Notes: generated from the letters alone by a model not told the origin. Positions 35,928-44,027 are shown, counted from the first letter of the stretch. The stretch: DNA of 64,000 nucleotides from Telluribacter roseus (GCF_017355915.2 NZ_JAFEUV020000012.1:90214-154213), one strand, 5' to 3'. Made by a program: numbers and translations.

Positions 35928-38136
35928 TCAGATAGGAAAACCTCAAAATCGGGTAGACGGCCGTGATAAAGTAACCGGCCAGGCCAGGTATGCCGCCGAA
36001 TTTAATGTCAAGGATCTTGCCTACGGTGTGGTCGTATCAAGTGCCATAGCAAAGGGGAGGATCAAAGAGATGGACACTAGTGAGGCGCTGCGTGTAGAGG
36101 GAGTGCTTGAAGTATTCACTAGTGAAAACAGGCCGAAACTGGCTTCATACGACACAAGCTTTCAGGATGAGGATGCGCCTCCCGGCTCACCCTTCCGACC
36201 GCTTTTCAATCGGGACGTATTGTTCAATATGCAGCCCATTGCCCTGGTAGTGGCCGAAACCTACGAACTGGCCCGGTATGCCGCTTCGCTCGTAAAGGTC
36301 GAGTACGAAACAGAGGAGTATGCTACTGATTTTGAAAAGGAGCGACCCAATGCCTACGTACCGGAAGAATATAAATCAACCACACCACCCGATCCGTGGG
36401 GAAAGCCCGAAACGGCCCTGAAAGAGGCCGAACATAAGGTGGCCGAAGAGTATTCGCATCCGAGCCAGCACCACAACCCCATGGAGATGCATGCTACTAC
36501 GGCAGTATGGGAGGGGGATGGTCGTATCACCGTGTACGATAAAATACAGGGTGTACTTAACAGCCAGGAATATATTATGGGGGTATTCGGTCTGGCGAAG
36601 GAAGACGTACGGGTACTATCCCCTTTTGTAGGTGGAGCCTTTGGATCCGGCTTACGACCGCAGTACCAGCTTTTCATGGCGGTGATGGCTACGCTCGAAC
36701 TGAAACGGTCCGTGCGGGTAGCGCTTACCAGACCTCAGATGTTTTCCTTTGGCCACCGTCCCAAAACCGTACAGCAACTGTCTTTGGGAGCCGCTGCCGA
36801 TGGTACTCTTGAAGCCGTAGTACACCATGTCTTTGCCGAGACCTCCCGTTTTGAAGATTACAGTGAAGATGTAATTATCTGGCCCGGCGTACTGTATAAG
36901 TGTGACAACGTGAAGGTAAGCCATAAACTGGTGGGCCTGGATGTGTATACTCCGCTCGATATGCGGGCTCCGGGGGGCACAACGGGTATCTATGCCCTGG
37001 AATGTGCCATCGACGAGCTCTCCTACAAAGTAGGAATGGACCCGGTGGAGTTTCGGCTGAAAAACTATTCGGTTAGGGATCAAAATGAGGATAAACCCTT
37101 TTCCAGTAAAGAGCTGCGGGAATGCTACCGTCAGGGGGCAGAACTATTTGGCTGGAAGGACCGGAAGCCACAGCCCCGATCCATGCGCGAAGGCCATAAC
37201 CTGATTGGTTGGGGAGTGGCTAATGGAGCCTGGGAAGCTACTCAGAAGCCGTCCGGGGCCAAAGCTGTCCTGACCAAGGAAGGCAAGCTCACGGTAAGTA
37301 GTGCTACGGCCGACATTGGTACCGGTACCTATACCATCATGAGCCAGATTGCAGCCGAGTGCATGGGACTACCCATTGAGGCCGTGGAATTCAAATTAGG
37401 TGATTCGTCCCTACCCCAGTCCCCCCTCGAAGGAGGGTCCTGGACTGCTTCCACGGTGGGGTCGGCAGTGAAGTTGGTCTGTGAGAAGCTGGGGGAGAAA
37501 CTCCTGGAACTGGCTCAGGAATCAGATGACTCACCCTTCAAGGAAGCTGGCATAGAGGAGGTGGAGTTCACGGATGGTCAGATGCGACTTAAAGAGAATT
37601 CATCGGTTGCCATCCCACTCACCCAGCTCCTAAGAGATAATAAGAAGGATAATATACAGGTAGAAGCTGAGTCAAAACCTTCGGACGAACAGGAAAACTA
37701 CTCGCCTTATTCGCACTCAGCGGTATTCGTGGAAGTAAAGGTGGACGAAGACCTGGGCACCATTAAAGTTACACGGGTAGTAACTGCCGTTGCCGGTGGA
37801 CGTATCCTGAACCCCAAGACCGCCCGCAGTCAGATCCTGGGTGGCGTCGTGTGGGGCATAGGCATGGCTCTGGAAGAGGAATCGGTTATGGACCACCAGT
37901 ACGGCCGGTTTATCAACCATGATCTGGCCGAATACCACGTTCCGGTCAATGCCGATGTACACGATGTTGAGGTGATATTTGTCGATGAAGAAGATTCTAT
38001 CGTCAATCCACTCGGGGTGAAGGGATTGGGTGAAATCGGCATTGTCAGTGTAGCACCGGCCATTGCCAATGCGGTGTATCATGCTACGGGTAAGCGGGTA
38101 CGTGATTTGCCCATTACCCTTGATAAGGTAATGTAG
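35917..38136 (+). CDS. paoC: Mo-hydroxylase catalytic subunit (PaoC/YagR-like)
   Basis: A 739-residue molybdenum-cofactor subunit that oxidises aldehydes or heterocycles to acids. The usual glycine-rich cofactor loops are seen (FVGGAFGSGLRPQ; RAPGGTTGIYALE), and the catalytic glutamate lies in VKGLGEIGI near the C-terminus. Length fits the PaoC/YagR type, which uses the MCD cofactor form. No chaperone (PaoD/XdhC-like) is next to it; maturation must be supplied elsewhere. It ends in a very strong palindromic terminator. The substrate is probably an aromatic or sugar-derived aldehyde, by family only. Confidence 0.9.
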   Translation: MATNQIGKPQNRVDGRDKVTGQARYAAEFNVKDLAYGVVVSSAIAKGRIKEMDTSEALRVEGVLEVFTSENRPKLASYDTSFQDEDAPPGSPFRPLFNRDVLFNMQPIALVVAETYELARYAASLVKVEYETEEYATDFEKERPNAYVPEEYKSTTPPDPWGKPETALKEAEHKVAEEYSHPSQHHNPMEMHATTAVWEGDGRITVYDKIQGVLNSQEYIMGVFGLAKEDVRVLSPFVGGAFGSGLRPQYQLFMAVMATLELKRSVRVALTRPQMFSFGHRPKTVQQLSLGAAADGTLEAVVHHVFAETSRFEDYSEDVIIWPGVLYKCDNVKVSHKLVGLDVYTPLDMRAPGGTTGIYALECAIDELSYKVGMDPVEFRLKNYSVRDQNEDKPFSSKELRECYRQGAELFGWKDRKPQPRSMREGHNLIGWGVANGAWEATQKPSGAKAVLTKEGKLTVSSATADIGTGTYTIMSQIAAECMGLPIEAVEFKLGDSSLPQSPLEGGSWTASTVGSAVKLVCEKLGEKLLELAQESDDSPFKEAGIEEVEFTDGQMRLKENSSVAIPLTQLLRDNKKDNIQVEAESKPSDEQENYSPYSHSAVFVEVKVDEDLGTIKVTRVVTAVAGGRILNPKTARSQILGGVVWGIGMALEEESVMDHQYGRFINHDLAEYHVPVNADVHDVEVIFVDEEDSIVNPLGVKGLGEIGIVSVAPAIANAVYHATGKRVRDLPITLDKVM

Positions 38137-38154
38137 CGGGTAGTTAAGTAGGAT

Positions 38155-38196
38155 AAAAGCTGAGGGCTGACAATCAATTGTCAGCCCTCAGCTTTT
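38155..38196. terminator. Bidirectional terminator, 20-base perfect stem
   Basis: The arms 38155-38174 and 38177-38196 (start AAAAGCTGAGGG, end CCCTCAGCTTTT) are a perfect 20-base inverted repeat around a two-base centre. It lies between the convergent paoC and small hypothetical genes and overlaps the last codon of the latter. Confidence 0.9.
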
Positions 38197-38464
38197 ATAG
38201 TCTTGCTTCTAAATGGTATTGATGCTTTTGCCGGTCCTGATCCAGCTCGATGGTGTAGGTTAACTTACTACCTTCTGGAAAGCTATCCGCATCCGTGTAG
38301 GGCGTTCGGATTCCCTGCACTAGCAGCTCTTCCTCCCCATCATTAACCTTCCGGAAGATCTTAACATCACCCAGGCACTCTTTCCGAAAGGATATTTTGC
38401 GCCCCTGCTCGGTCAGCTCAATGTAGGGAAGGCCGCTGGGATGATCAGTACTTACCTCAGTCAT
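38195..38464 (-). CDS. Hypothetical small protein
   Basis: An 89-residue soluble, acidic protein starting at the ATG at 38464. It looks like a small beta-sheet protein (IELTEQGRKISFRK; LTYTIELDQDRQKHQYHLEA) and has one cysteine. It follows the HMA-like gene by 15 bases on the same strand and is probably co-transcribed with it. I do not recognise a family. Confidence 0.65.
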   Translation of the reverse strand: MTEVSTDHPSGLPYIELTEQGRKISFRKECLGDVKIFRKVNDGEEELLVQGIRTPYTDADSFPEGSKLTYTIELDQDRQKHQYHLEARL

Positions 38465-38479
38465 AACACAACTTTAGAG

Positions 38480-38719
38480 TTAAATATCGCCTCCTCCGAT
38501 GCCCTGCACACGTAGTACCTCGGCCTGGAATCCAGCTTTCTCAACCAGACTTTCAACGTGGTGCGGCTCTATCTCATCCCCGGATACACTCAGTATCTTT
38601 TCAGGTGTGTTAGTATCCACATCCCACATGGATATCCGATCCTCACCATCAAGGTAAGGCGTAACTTTGGCTACGCAGTCTCCACACTTTATGTTGGTTT
38701 TGAATTTAAGTATTTTCAT
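38480..38719 (-). CDS. Heavy-metal-associated (HMA-like) small protein
   Basis: A 79-residue ferredoxin-like fold protein. The start at 38719 gives MKILKFKTNIKCGDC, where CGDC stands at the place of the GMxCxxC metal loop of HMA domains, keeping both cysteines. The C-terminal EKAGFQAEVLRV also matches the family. An upstream TTG at 38755 is unlikely. It precedes a small hypothetical gene by 15 bases. Possibly a copper/soft-metal chaperone, in keeping with the copper-binding four-helix protein gene 600 bases away. Confidence 0.72.
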   Translation of the reverse strand: MKILKFKTNIKCGDCVAKVTPYLDGEDRISMWDVDTNTPEKILSVSGDEIEPHHVESLVEKAGFQAEVLRVQGIGGGDI

Positions 38720-38838
38720 AGGTACATAAGATTTGATAATTGATATCAGGCTCAACGTGCCTTTACTCTTTTATTGATTGTCAATATCAGTAACTATCTA
38801 ACAGGCTACATCAGGAGATGTTCAGATTAGTCTCCATT

Positions 38839-39070
38839 TTACCGGATATACTCATCCCATCCGGCATAGTGCTGTGTGACTGGTCCAAGGGGTAATGCCA
38901 GGGCTGCCACGGCTAGTACTGCACCTGCGATATTCAGGCTGGTGGGACTGTTGGCAAGGATAATGTGTACCAGTCCCTGGGGGATCACCAGGATACCAAA
39001 TTCAGCGTACTATCCAGGGCCATGGTACGCCAGCGGGCAGGACTGCCCTTCCATCCATCCCATCAGAAAC
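38839..39070 (-). pseudogene. Decayed C-terminal fragment of an SPW-repeat membrane protein
   Basis: On the minus strand, 39009-38839 reads as 57 codons ending LALPLGPVTQHYAGWDEYIR then TAA. This lines up end to end with the C-terminus of the intact SPW-VKOR protein (29044-30423): FGILVIP against FGLWLIA, LNIAGAVL against WNGMICGAIL, LALPLGPV against LALPRGKV, and DEYI against DKYI. Just upstream, in another frame (about 39060-39010), GSPARWRTM follows the same pattern, so at least one frameshift has occurred. No start codon or N-terminal half remains in the 610-base gap. Confidence 0.55.
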
Positions 39071-39273
39071 ACGAAAGTATAGTTCGACCTATGGATAATG
39101 TAGAGCCATGGCTTTGCTGGTGTGCCTGAATGCAATGAAAATTTTTCAAAAAACGATTCCATTAGCTGAATGGTAAGTGTACAGGTTACTCATAATCATT
39201 CAAAAAGCAACTGGATTATTCTCTTTAGTGATTAGAGGTTCAAAGTGTAACGAACAGATAAACCTTAAAAAAC

Positions 39274-39311
39274 AATAGGTAACTGAGTATGTTAAATACT
39301 AGTAACCTATT
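39274..39311 (+). promoter_or_regulatory. Long imperfect inverted repeat upstream of the copper-protein gene
   Basis: Arms 39274-39290 and 39296-39311 (AATAGGTAACTGAGTAT and ATACTAGTAACCTATT) pair at 15 positions with one mismatch and one bulged base. It lies 19-56 bases before the start of the cysteine-rich protein gene. It could be a metal-responsive operator or a 5'-UTR hairpin. Confidence 0.5.
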
Positions 39312-39329
39312 TTCAACTAAACTCGAGGA

Positions 39330-39671
39330 ATGATGGCGAATGAACAATTTCAATCTTGTATTCAAGCTTGTCAGGAGTGTGCTGTGGAATGTAGCCAATG
39401 TATGGATGCCTGCCTGGGAGAGGAGGATGTAAAAATGATGGTGGACTGTATCAGGCTGGATCGGGATTGTGCTAACATCTGCTTTACGGCAGTAGAGTTG
39501 ATGGCTAACAACAGCCCGTTTGCCGCTCAGTTATGTGATTTGTGCGCTCAGATTTGTGATGCCTGTGCTGATGAATGTGAGAAGCACGATGCGGATCACT
39601 GCCATCGCTGCGCTGAGGTCTGCCGTCGTTGTGCCGAAGAGTGCCGACGCATGGCAGCAATGGCCGCCTAA
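39330..39671 (+). CDS. Cysteine-rich four-helix bundle copper-binding protein (DUF326, Csp-like)
   Basis: A 113-residue protein with about nineteen cysteines, arranged as Cys-x3-Cys and Cys-x2-Cys pairs along helices (SCIQACQECAVECSQC; CHRCAEVCRRCAEEC). This matches DUF326/copper storage proteins, which hold Cu(I) inside a four-helix bundle. No signal peptide is present, so it is the cytosolic (Csp3-like) type. Two ATG codons (39330, 39333) stand side by side. It has its own inverted repeat upstream and a terminator downstream. Likely protects against excess copper. Confidence 0.88.
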   Translation: MMANEQFQSCIQACQECAVECSQCMDACLGEEDVKMMVDCIRLDRDCANICFTAVELMANNSPFAAQLCDLCAQICDACADECEKHDADHCHRCAEVCRRCAEECRRMAAMAA

Positions 39672-39699
39672 ACTGCTATATCAATCAGTATCAGATAAG

Positions 39700-39730
39700 G
39701 AGCCGTACCTGTAAGGTGCGGCTCTTTTTG
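39700..39730 (+). terminator. Intrinsic terminator after the copper-protein gene
   Basis: GAGCCGTACCT (39700-39710) pairs with AGGTGCGGCTC (39714-39724, one G-T pair), followed by five T residues. Confidence 0.85.
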
Positions 39731-39773
39731 CTGTGGTGCTTTACATAGTAGCTTCAGTAGTTGATACTGGCTT

Positions 39774-39825
39774 ATCTATTATTCAATAGAACTATTGAAT
39801 AATAGATTGTTTATAGTTAAATTTG
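39774..39825 (+). promoter_or_regulatory. ArsR-type operator (16-2-16 perfect palindrome) and promoter
   Basis: ATCTATTATTCAATAG (39774-39789) and CTATTGAATAATAGAT (39792-39807) are perfect reverse complements separated by AA. The TTG at 39795-39797 inside the right arm is 20 bases ahead of TAAATTTG (39818-39825), a match to the Bacteroidota TAnnTTTG -7 element. Operator and -33 box thus overlap, which predicts repression of the downstream ArsR-rhodanese gene by its own product. Confidence 0.75.
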
Positions 39826-39853
39826 CTTCGTACACTAGCTGTCAATCTACCTA

Positions 39854-40516
39854 ATGGAGAAAAGAGAATTTAAGGAGCGGGTATATGGAGGAATAGCCCA
39901 GATGACAAAGGCCTTGTCCAACCCGCATCGGCTGGAGATCATTGAATTATTAGCACAGGGGGAAAAAACAGTAGAAGTGATCGCTGCTGAGGTTCGTGCT
40001 ACCGTGGCTAATGCTTCACAGCACTTACAGGTACTTAAGCAGTCGCGGCTGGTGAATACGCGCAAGCAGGGGCATTATGTATACTATCGACTTTCGAGCC
40101 CGGAAGTGTTTCAGGCCTGGCTGGCGCTACGCACATTAAGTATCAGGGAGCTTCCTGAGGTGGAGAAGGTGGTGAATGACTTCCGGAAAGAAAAGAATAG
40201 TCTGGAAGGAGTATCTATTGAAGAACTGATTCAAAAGCTGCAGGCAGATGAGGTAATCATGCTGGACGTACGACCTACCGAAGAGTACCTGCTGGGGCAT
40301 ATACCCAGGGCTATATCTGTACCTCCCGCTGAGTGGGAACAGCAGTTGCTTACCCTGCCATCCGATAAGGAGATTATTGCCTACTGCCGCGGGCCATTCT
40401 GTGTATTTGCTGATGATGCGGTAGCCCTCCTGAAGAGCAAAGGGTACCGGGCCACCCGTCTGGAGGCGGGCTTTCCGGACTGGAAGCATCAGGGGCTCCC
40501 CGTTGAGCTAAATTAG
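39854..40516 (+). CDS. ArsR-family regulator fused to a rhodanese domain
   Basis: A 220-residue fusion. Residues 1-95 are a winged-helix ArsR domain (LSNPHRLEIIELL; NASQHLQVLKQSRLV; HYVYYRL). Residues about 118-218 are a rhodanese domain with the CDC25-type active loop CRGPFC (Cys178, Cys183). The classical ArsR metal site CVC in the recognition-helix region is absent, so sensing probably uses rhodanese persulfide chemistry rather than direct metal binding. The gene directly follows its presumed operator. No partner gene lies close downstream on a shared transcript except possibly the hydroxylase at 40571. Confidence 0.88.
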   Translation: MEKREFKERVYGGIAQMTKALSNPHRLEIIELLAQGEKTVEVIAAEVRATVANASQHLQVLKQSRLVNTRKQGHYVYYRLSSPEVFQAWLALRTLSIRELPEVEKVVNDFRKEKNSLEGVSIEELIQKLQADEVIMLDVRPTEEYLLGHIPRAISVPPAEWEQQLLTLPSDKEIIAYCRGPFCVFADDAVALLKSKGYRATRLEAGFPDWKHQGLPVELN

Positions 40517-40570
40517 AAGTGTTTGAATGTAGGAGTTAGTAGAAGTTCTGACCTGTAAAGACCTACACCT

Positions 40571-41506
40571 ATGGTGGTGCTTGAGAAATATGGAAATATT
40601 CTGATCAACTCCTTCTATGGCTACGCCGACTATTTGTGGAGGGAGGTACTAAATCCTCATGGGACCAACTTCTTTTACTGGCTGCTGGCGCTTTCGCTTT
40701 TCTGCTGGTTGCTGGAGATCATAGTACCCTGGCGGAAAGGGCAGCCCATCCTTCGTCGCGACTTCTGGCTGGATGGCTTCTACATGTTCTTTAACTTCTT
40801 CCTGTTCTCCCTCATTGGTTATAATGCACTCTCCGATATAGGTGTAGAAGCCTTTAAAGATCTGATGGGAATGGCAGGGGTGCAGCATCTGGTGGTATGG
40901 GACATAGCTGCCTGGCCGGTGTGGGCACGGCTATTGACGCTGTTTATAGTACGTGACTTTATCCAGTGGAATGTGCATCGCCTGCTGCACCGGGTTGAGT
41001 GGCTCTGGCGGATTCATCAGGTACACCACTCGGTGGAAGAAATGGGCTTTGCCTCCCACATGCGCTACCACCCTCTGGAGACAGTGATCTACCGTACTAT
41101 TGAGTACGTCCCCCTGGCTATGATTGGTTTTGGCCTGACTGACTTTTTTATAGTACATCTGTTTACTCTGGCTATTGGCCACCTCAACCATACCAATGTG
41201 TACCTGCCTCTGGGGAAGCTAAGGTACCTGCTCAATAATCCACAGACCCATACCTGGCATCACGCTAAGGATCTTAAGGAGTGTCGGTATGGCGTCAACT
41301 TCGCCATTACGCTCAGCCTGTGGGACTACCTGTTCGGTACCGCTTATGTACCCAGGGACGGTAAGGAAATAGCTTTGGGTTTCAAAGGTGTGGAGCAGTT
41401 CCCCCGTCACTTCTGGCATCAGGTGAAGTATCCTTTTACGAAGGACAGAAGGGAGAAAGCCATGCAGGATTTTAAAGTGGAAAGTACATCAGGAATAAAA
41501 AAATAA
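40571..41506 (+). CDS. Sterol desaturase / fatty acid hydroxylase family protein
   Basis: A 311-residue membrane di-iron enzyme with histidine boxes HRLLH, HQVHH, GHLNHTN and HTWHH and several hydrophobic segments. It differs clearly from the paralogue at 31022-31870. It starts 54 bases after the ArsR-rhodanese gene, so it may be read from the same promoter. It converges on a ferredoxin/ferredoxin reductase pair, which could supply its electrons; this is inference. Substrate unknown. Confidence 0.85.
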   Translation: MVVLEKYGNILINSFYGYADYLWREVLNPHGTNFFYWLLALSLFCWLLEIIVPWRKGQPILRRDFWLDGFYMFFNFFLFSLIGYNALSDIGVEAFKDLMGMAGVQHLVVWDIAAWPVWARLLTLFIVRDFIQWNVHRLLHRVEWLWRIHQVHHSVEEMGFASHMRYHPLETVIYRTIEYVPLAMIGFGLTDFFIVHLFTLAIGHLNHTNVYLPLGKLRYLLNNPQTHTWHHAKDLKECRYGVNFAITLSLWDYLFGTAYVPRDGKEIALGFKGVEQFPRHFWHQVKYPFTKDRREKAMQDFKVESTSGIKK

Positions 41507-41534
41507 AGCCGGCGTAGCTACGCCGGCTTTATTT
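41501..41534. terminator. Bidirectional terminator, 17-base palindromic arms
   Basis: AAATAAAGCCGGCGTAG (41501-41517) and CTACGCCGGCTTTATTT (41518-41534) are perfect reverse complements. The hairpin lies between the convergent hydroxylase and ferredoxin genes. Confidence 0.85.
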
Positions 41535-41550
41535 ACTAATGAAGATTATA

Positions 41551-41871
41551 TCAATGATTCTCACTGGCAATTCTGAATAATGCTCCTTCCATGTACTCCT
41601 CCACCCGAAGCTGGCAGGCCAATCGGCTGTCGTCGTGGGCACTGGGTAATGTATCCAGTATATCCAGTTCTACATCACTGACCGGAGGAAAGTTATCGTG
41701 CCCTTCGAGTACCTGCACATGGCAGGTGGCACAAAGCCCCATACCCCCACAGGTAGCAAGTATATCATACTCTGATGCTTTTAGTACTTCCATCAGGTTC
41801 AGGCCGATGCCTTCGGGTACTTCGACCGGTCTCTGCTCGCCGTTACGGTCTTCTACAATAAAGTTTATCAT
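41551..41871 (-). CDS. [2Fe-2S] ferredoxin (adrenodoxin/putidaredoxin type)
   Basis: A 106-residue ferredoxin with cluster cysteines Cys41, Cys47, Cys50 and Cys86 (Cys-x5-Cys-x2-Cys-x35-Cys), the vertebrate/bacterial redoxin spacing. It lies 90 bases downstream of the ferredoxin reductase gene on the same strand and very likely forms an electron-transfer pair with it. Such redoxins serve P450s, Rieske or membrane oxygenases, or Fe-S assembly. The convergent membrane hydroxylase is a possible client. Confidence 0.9.
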   Translation of the reverse strand: MINFIVEDRNGEQRPVEVPEGIGLNLMEVLKASEYDILATCGGMGLCATCHVQVLEGHDNFPPVSDVELDILDTLPSAHDDSRLACQLRVEEYMEGALFRIASENH

Positions 41872-41961
41872 CTTTGGAAATAGTGAGAGAATGAGTGATT
41901 AAGAGAATGAGAGAATATTTGTTTTATTCACTAAATCACTCATTCAATATTTAAAATTAAA

Positions 41962-42966
41962 TCAAAACGCCGGTACGCCGTTAACGGTGGTGTACTTAAA
42001 GCTTAGCTTCTGATTGGGGTAGACGTACTTGAACGCGCTCTGGCACATCAGGGCTGCCTCGTGAAATCCGCAGAGGATCAGCTTGAGCTTACCCGGATAG
42101 GTGTTGATGTCTCCAATGGCATAGATGCGCTCTACGTTGGTACTATAGTCAAAGGTGTTGACGCTGATGGCGGATTTATCAATAGCCAGCCCCCAGTCAG
42201 CAATGGGTCCCAGTTTGGGAGTCAGTCCAAACAGGGGGATCAGGTGGTCAGCTTCCATGGTGTAGCTGCTTTTATCCTTACCTACCAGGGTTACCTCCTT
42301 AAGGTGTCCATTGCCATTGATGGAGCTGATATTGGAGTTCAGGATAAGGTTGATCTTACCTTCCTGTGCCAGTTCGAATACCTTCTCGGCCGAGTCGGGT
42401 GCACCGCGGAAGGTTTCGCCCCGGTGTACCAGCGTTACCTCCTGGGCTACATTGGCCAGGAATATGGTCCAGTCAAGGGCGGAGTCGCCACCACCCGCCA
42501 GTACTACCCGGCGGTCACGCAGTAACTCGGGGTTTCTGACCATGTAGCTTACCCCTTTCCCTTCGAAACGTTCCAGACCTTCAATCTCAGGTTTACGAGG
42601 TTCAAAAGAACCCAGTCCGGCGGCTATCACCACCACTTGGCAGTGTACACGGGTACCCTCGCTCGTCCCAACTATATACGATCCATCTTCCTGCTTGTCG
42701 AGTACTTCGACCCGCTCACCCAGGCTGAATGTTGGCTTGAAACTAGCAATCTGCTCCATCAGGTTATCCACCAGTTCCTGCGCTTTTACTTCCGGATAAC
42801 CCGGTATATCATAGATGGGTTTTTGGGGGTAAATCTCAGAAAGTTGTCCACCTACCTGGGGCAGGGCATCAATCAGGTGGCAGCGCATTTTTAGTAATCC
42901 AGCTTCAAATACGGCAAATAGTCCAACGGGACCGGCACCAATGATGCATATATCTGTTGTAATCAT
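41962..42966 (-). CDS. Ferredoxin/flavodoxin-NADP+ reductase (thioredoxin-reductase-like, YumC type)
   Basis: A 334-residue flavoprotein with FAD site IIGAGPVG at residues 8-15 and NADP site VVLAGGGDSALDW near 152-164. It has no CxxC redox pair, which separates it from thioredoxin reductase and fits the FNR of Bacillus/Chlorobium type. It reduces the downstream ferredoxin using NADPH. A LysR-type regulator gene lies immediately upstream on the same strand, with a LysR-like box and a -7 element between them. Confidence 0.88.
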   Translation of the reverse strand: MITTDICIIGAGPVGLFAVFEAGLLKMRCHLIDALPQVGGQLSEIYPQKPIYDIPGYPEVKAQELVDNLMEQIASFKPTFSLGERVEVLDKQEDGSYIVGTSEGTRVHCQVVVIAAGLGSFEPRKPEIEGLERFEGKGVSYMVRNPELLRDRRVVLAGGGDSALDWTIFLANVAQEVTLVHRGETFRGAPDSAEKVFELAQEGKINLILNSNISSINGNGHLKEVTLVGKDKSSYTMEADHLIPLFGLTPKLGPIADWGLAIDKSAISVNTFDYSTNVERIYAIGDINTYPGKLKLILCGFHEAALMCQSAFKYVYPNQKLSFKYTTVNGVPAF

Positions 42967-42987
42967 GATTTATGTTTTGATTAAGCT

Positions 42988-43007
42988 ATAACCCTACGTA
43001 GGATTAT
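42988..43007. promoter_or_regulatory. Palindrome in the 5' leader of the ferredoxin reductase gene
   Basis: ATAACCCTACGTAGGATTAT is symmetric at 18 of 20 positions, with a perfect CCTACGTAGG core. It lies 22-41 bases upstream of the reductase start, downstream of the predicted promoter, a place typical for a repressor site. Confidence 0.5.
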
Positions 43008-43049
43008 ATATGTAACTACATTAAAAACAGCTGTAACTGATTGATGGTT

Positions 43050-43095
43050 CAAAGGTAGAGGACTTACGAAGGGAAGACTAATAACTATTTGTTAT
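43050..43095 (-). promoter_or_regulatory. LysR-type box and -7 element upstream of the ferredoxin reductase gene
   Basis: ATAAC-N5-GTTAT at 43081-43095 fits the interrupted dyad (T-N11-A) of LysR-type regulator sites. On the minus strand TACCTTTG (43057-43050) matches TAnnTTTG. The box would lie at about -38 to -52 from the expected transcription start, the usual place for LysR activation. The regulator gene ends seven bases upstream of the box. Confidence 0.5.
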
Positions 43096-43101
43096 GAGTC
43101 A

Positions 43102-43998
43102 TTAGCCGTGGTTATAGTGCCGGCGGGCAAAGCGTAAAAAAGTCTCAGACAAGGGCTCGGCATCACCCTGACGAAGTATGGTGTAGAAGGGGCGTGAAAT
43201 ATCAAGGCCCTGAATGTCAATGACCCTGAACGAACCTGCTTTCAATTCGCTTTCGATCGCATAAATGGAGATGAAGGCCAGGCAGTTGGAATGAAAGAGG
43301 TAGGACTTGATGCTTTCGGTACTCCCCAGGTACATCTCAATGGGCAGATCCACAAGTTTAACGCCTACCTGACGCAGGGCGTGTTCGATGACTTCAAGGG
43401 TACCCGAGCCTCGTTCCCGAAGCAGGAAGTGATAGGCTTTGAGCTCCTCCACGGACACCTCATCCCGCTGGGCCAGCGGATGCTCCGTCCTGGCTACCAG
43501 TACTATTTCATCGGGTACAAAGGGAGTATAGCGCAATTCGTGCAGGTGGGTTCTACCTTCCACGATACCCAGGTCAATGTCCCGGTTGAGCAGGGCCTGT
43601 TCGATCTGCTCGGTATTGCCACTGACGAGGGAGATGGTAATATCGGCGTGTTTATCATGAAAGCGGGCCAGTACCGGCGGCAGTACGTACTGTGCCACCG
43701 TAGAGCTGGCCCCCAGCCGTAGCACACCCGAGTGCTGTCCTTTCAGGCTGTTCAGGTCGAACTCAAGCTGCCGGTAGTTGGCATGAATGATTTCGGCGTG
43801 GTCCAAAGCTATCTTTCCGGCGGGTGTCAGCCTGATCTGCTTCCCTGCCCGCTCAAACAGGGCTACTCCAAACTGCTGTTCCAGTTCATGGATATGCCTG
43901 GTGACGGCAGGTTGTGTAATATGCAGTTCAGCGGCGGCTTTGGTGAAGCTAAGCTTTTTGGCAACCGTATAGAAAACGTACAGGCGGAAGTCCAGCAT
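43102..43998 (-). CDS. LysR-family transcriptional regulator
   Basis: A 298-residue regulator. The N-terminal winged helix (YTVAKKLSFTKAAAELHITQPAVT near residues 9-35, given here in its parts: KKLSFTKAA and TQPAVTRHI) is followed by a periplasmic-binding-like effector domain. The overall resemblance is to the CysB/CysL or CbbR branch (RLGASSTVAQYVLPP). The ATG at 43998 is preferred to a TTG at 44016. It lies between the glycoside cluster and the ferredoxin reductase gene, all on the minus strand; the box ahead of the reductase suggests that as target. Confidence 0.88.
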   Translation of the reverse strand: MLDFRLYVFYTVAKKLSFTKAAAELHITQPAVTRHIHELEQQFGVALFERAGKQIRLTPAGKIALDHAEIIHANYRQLEFDLNSLKGQHSGVLRLGASSTVAQYVLPPVLARFHDKHADITISLVSGNTEQIEQALLNRDIDLGIVEGRTHLHELRYTPFVPDEIVLVARTEHPLAQRDEVSVEELKAYHFLLRERGSGTLEVIEHALRQVGVKLVDLPIEMYLGSTESIKSYLFHSNCLAFISIYAIESELKAGSFRVIDIQGLDISRPFYTILRQGDAEPLSETFLRFARRHYNHG

Positions 43999-44027
43999 GT
44001 AGGAACAGTTCAGCAATAAAATGGTAA

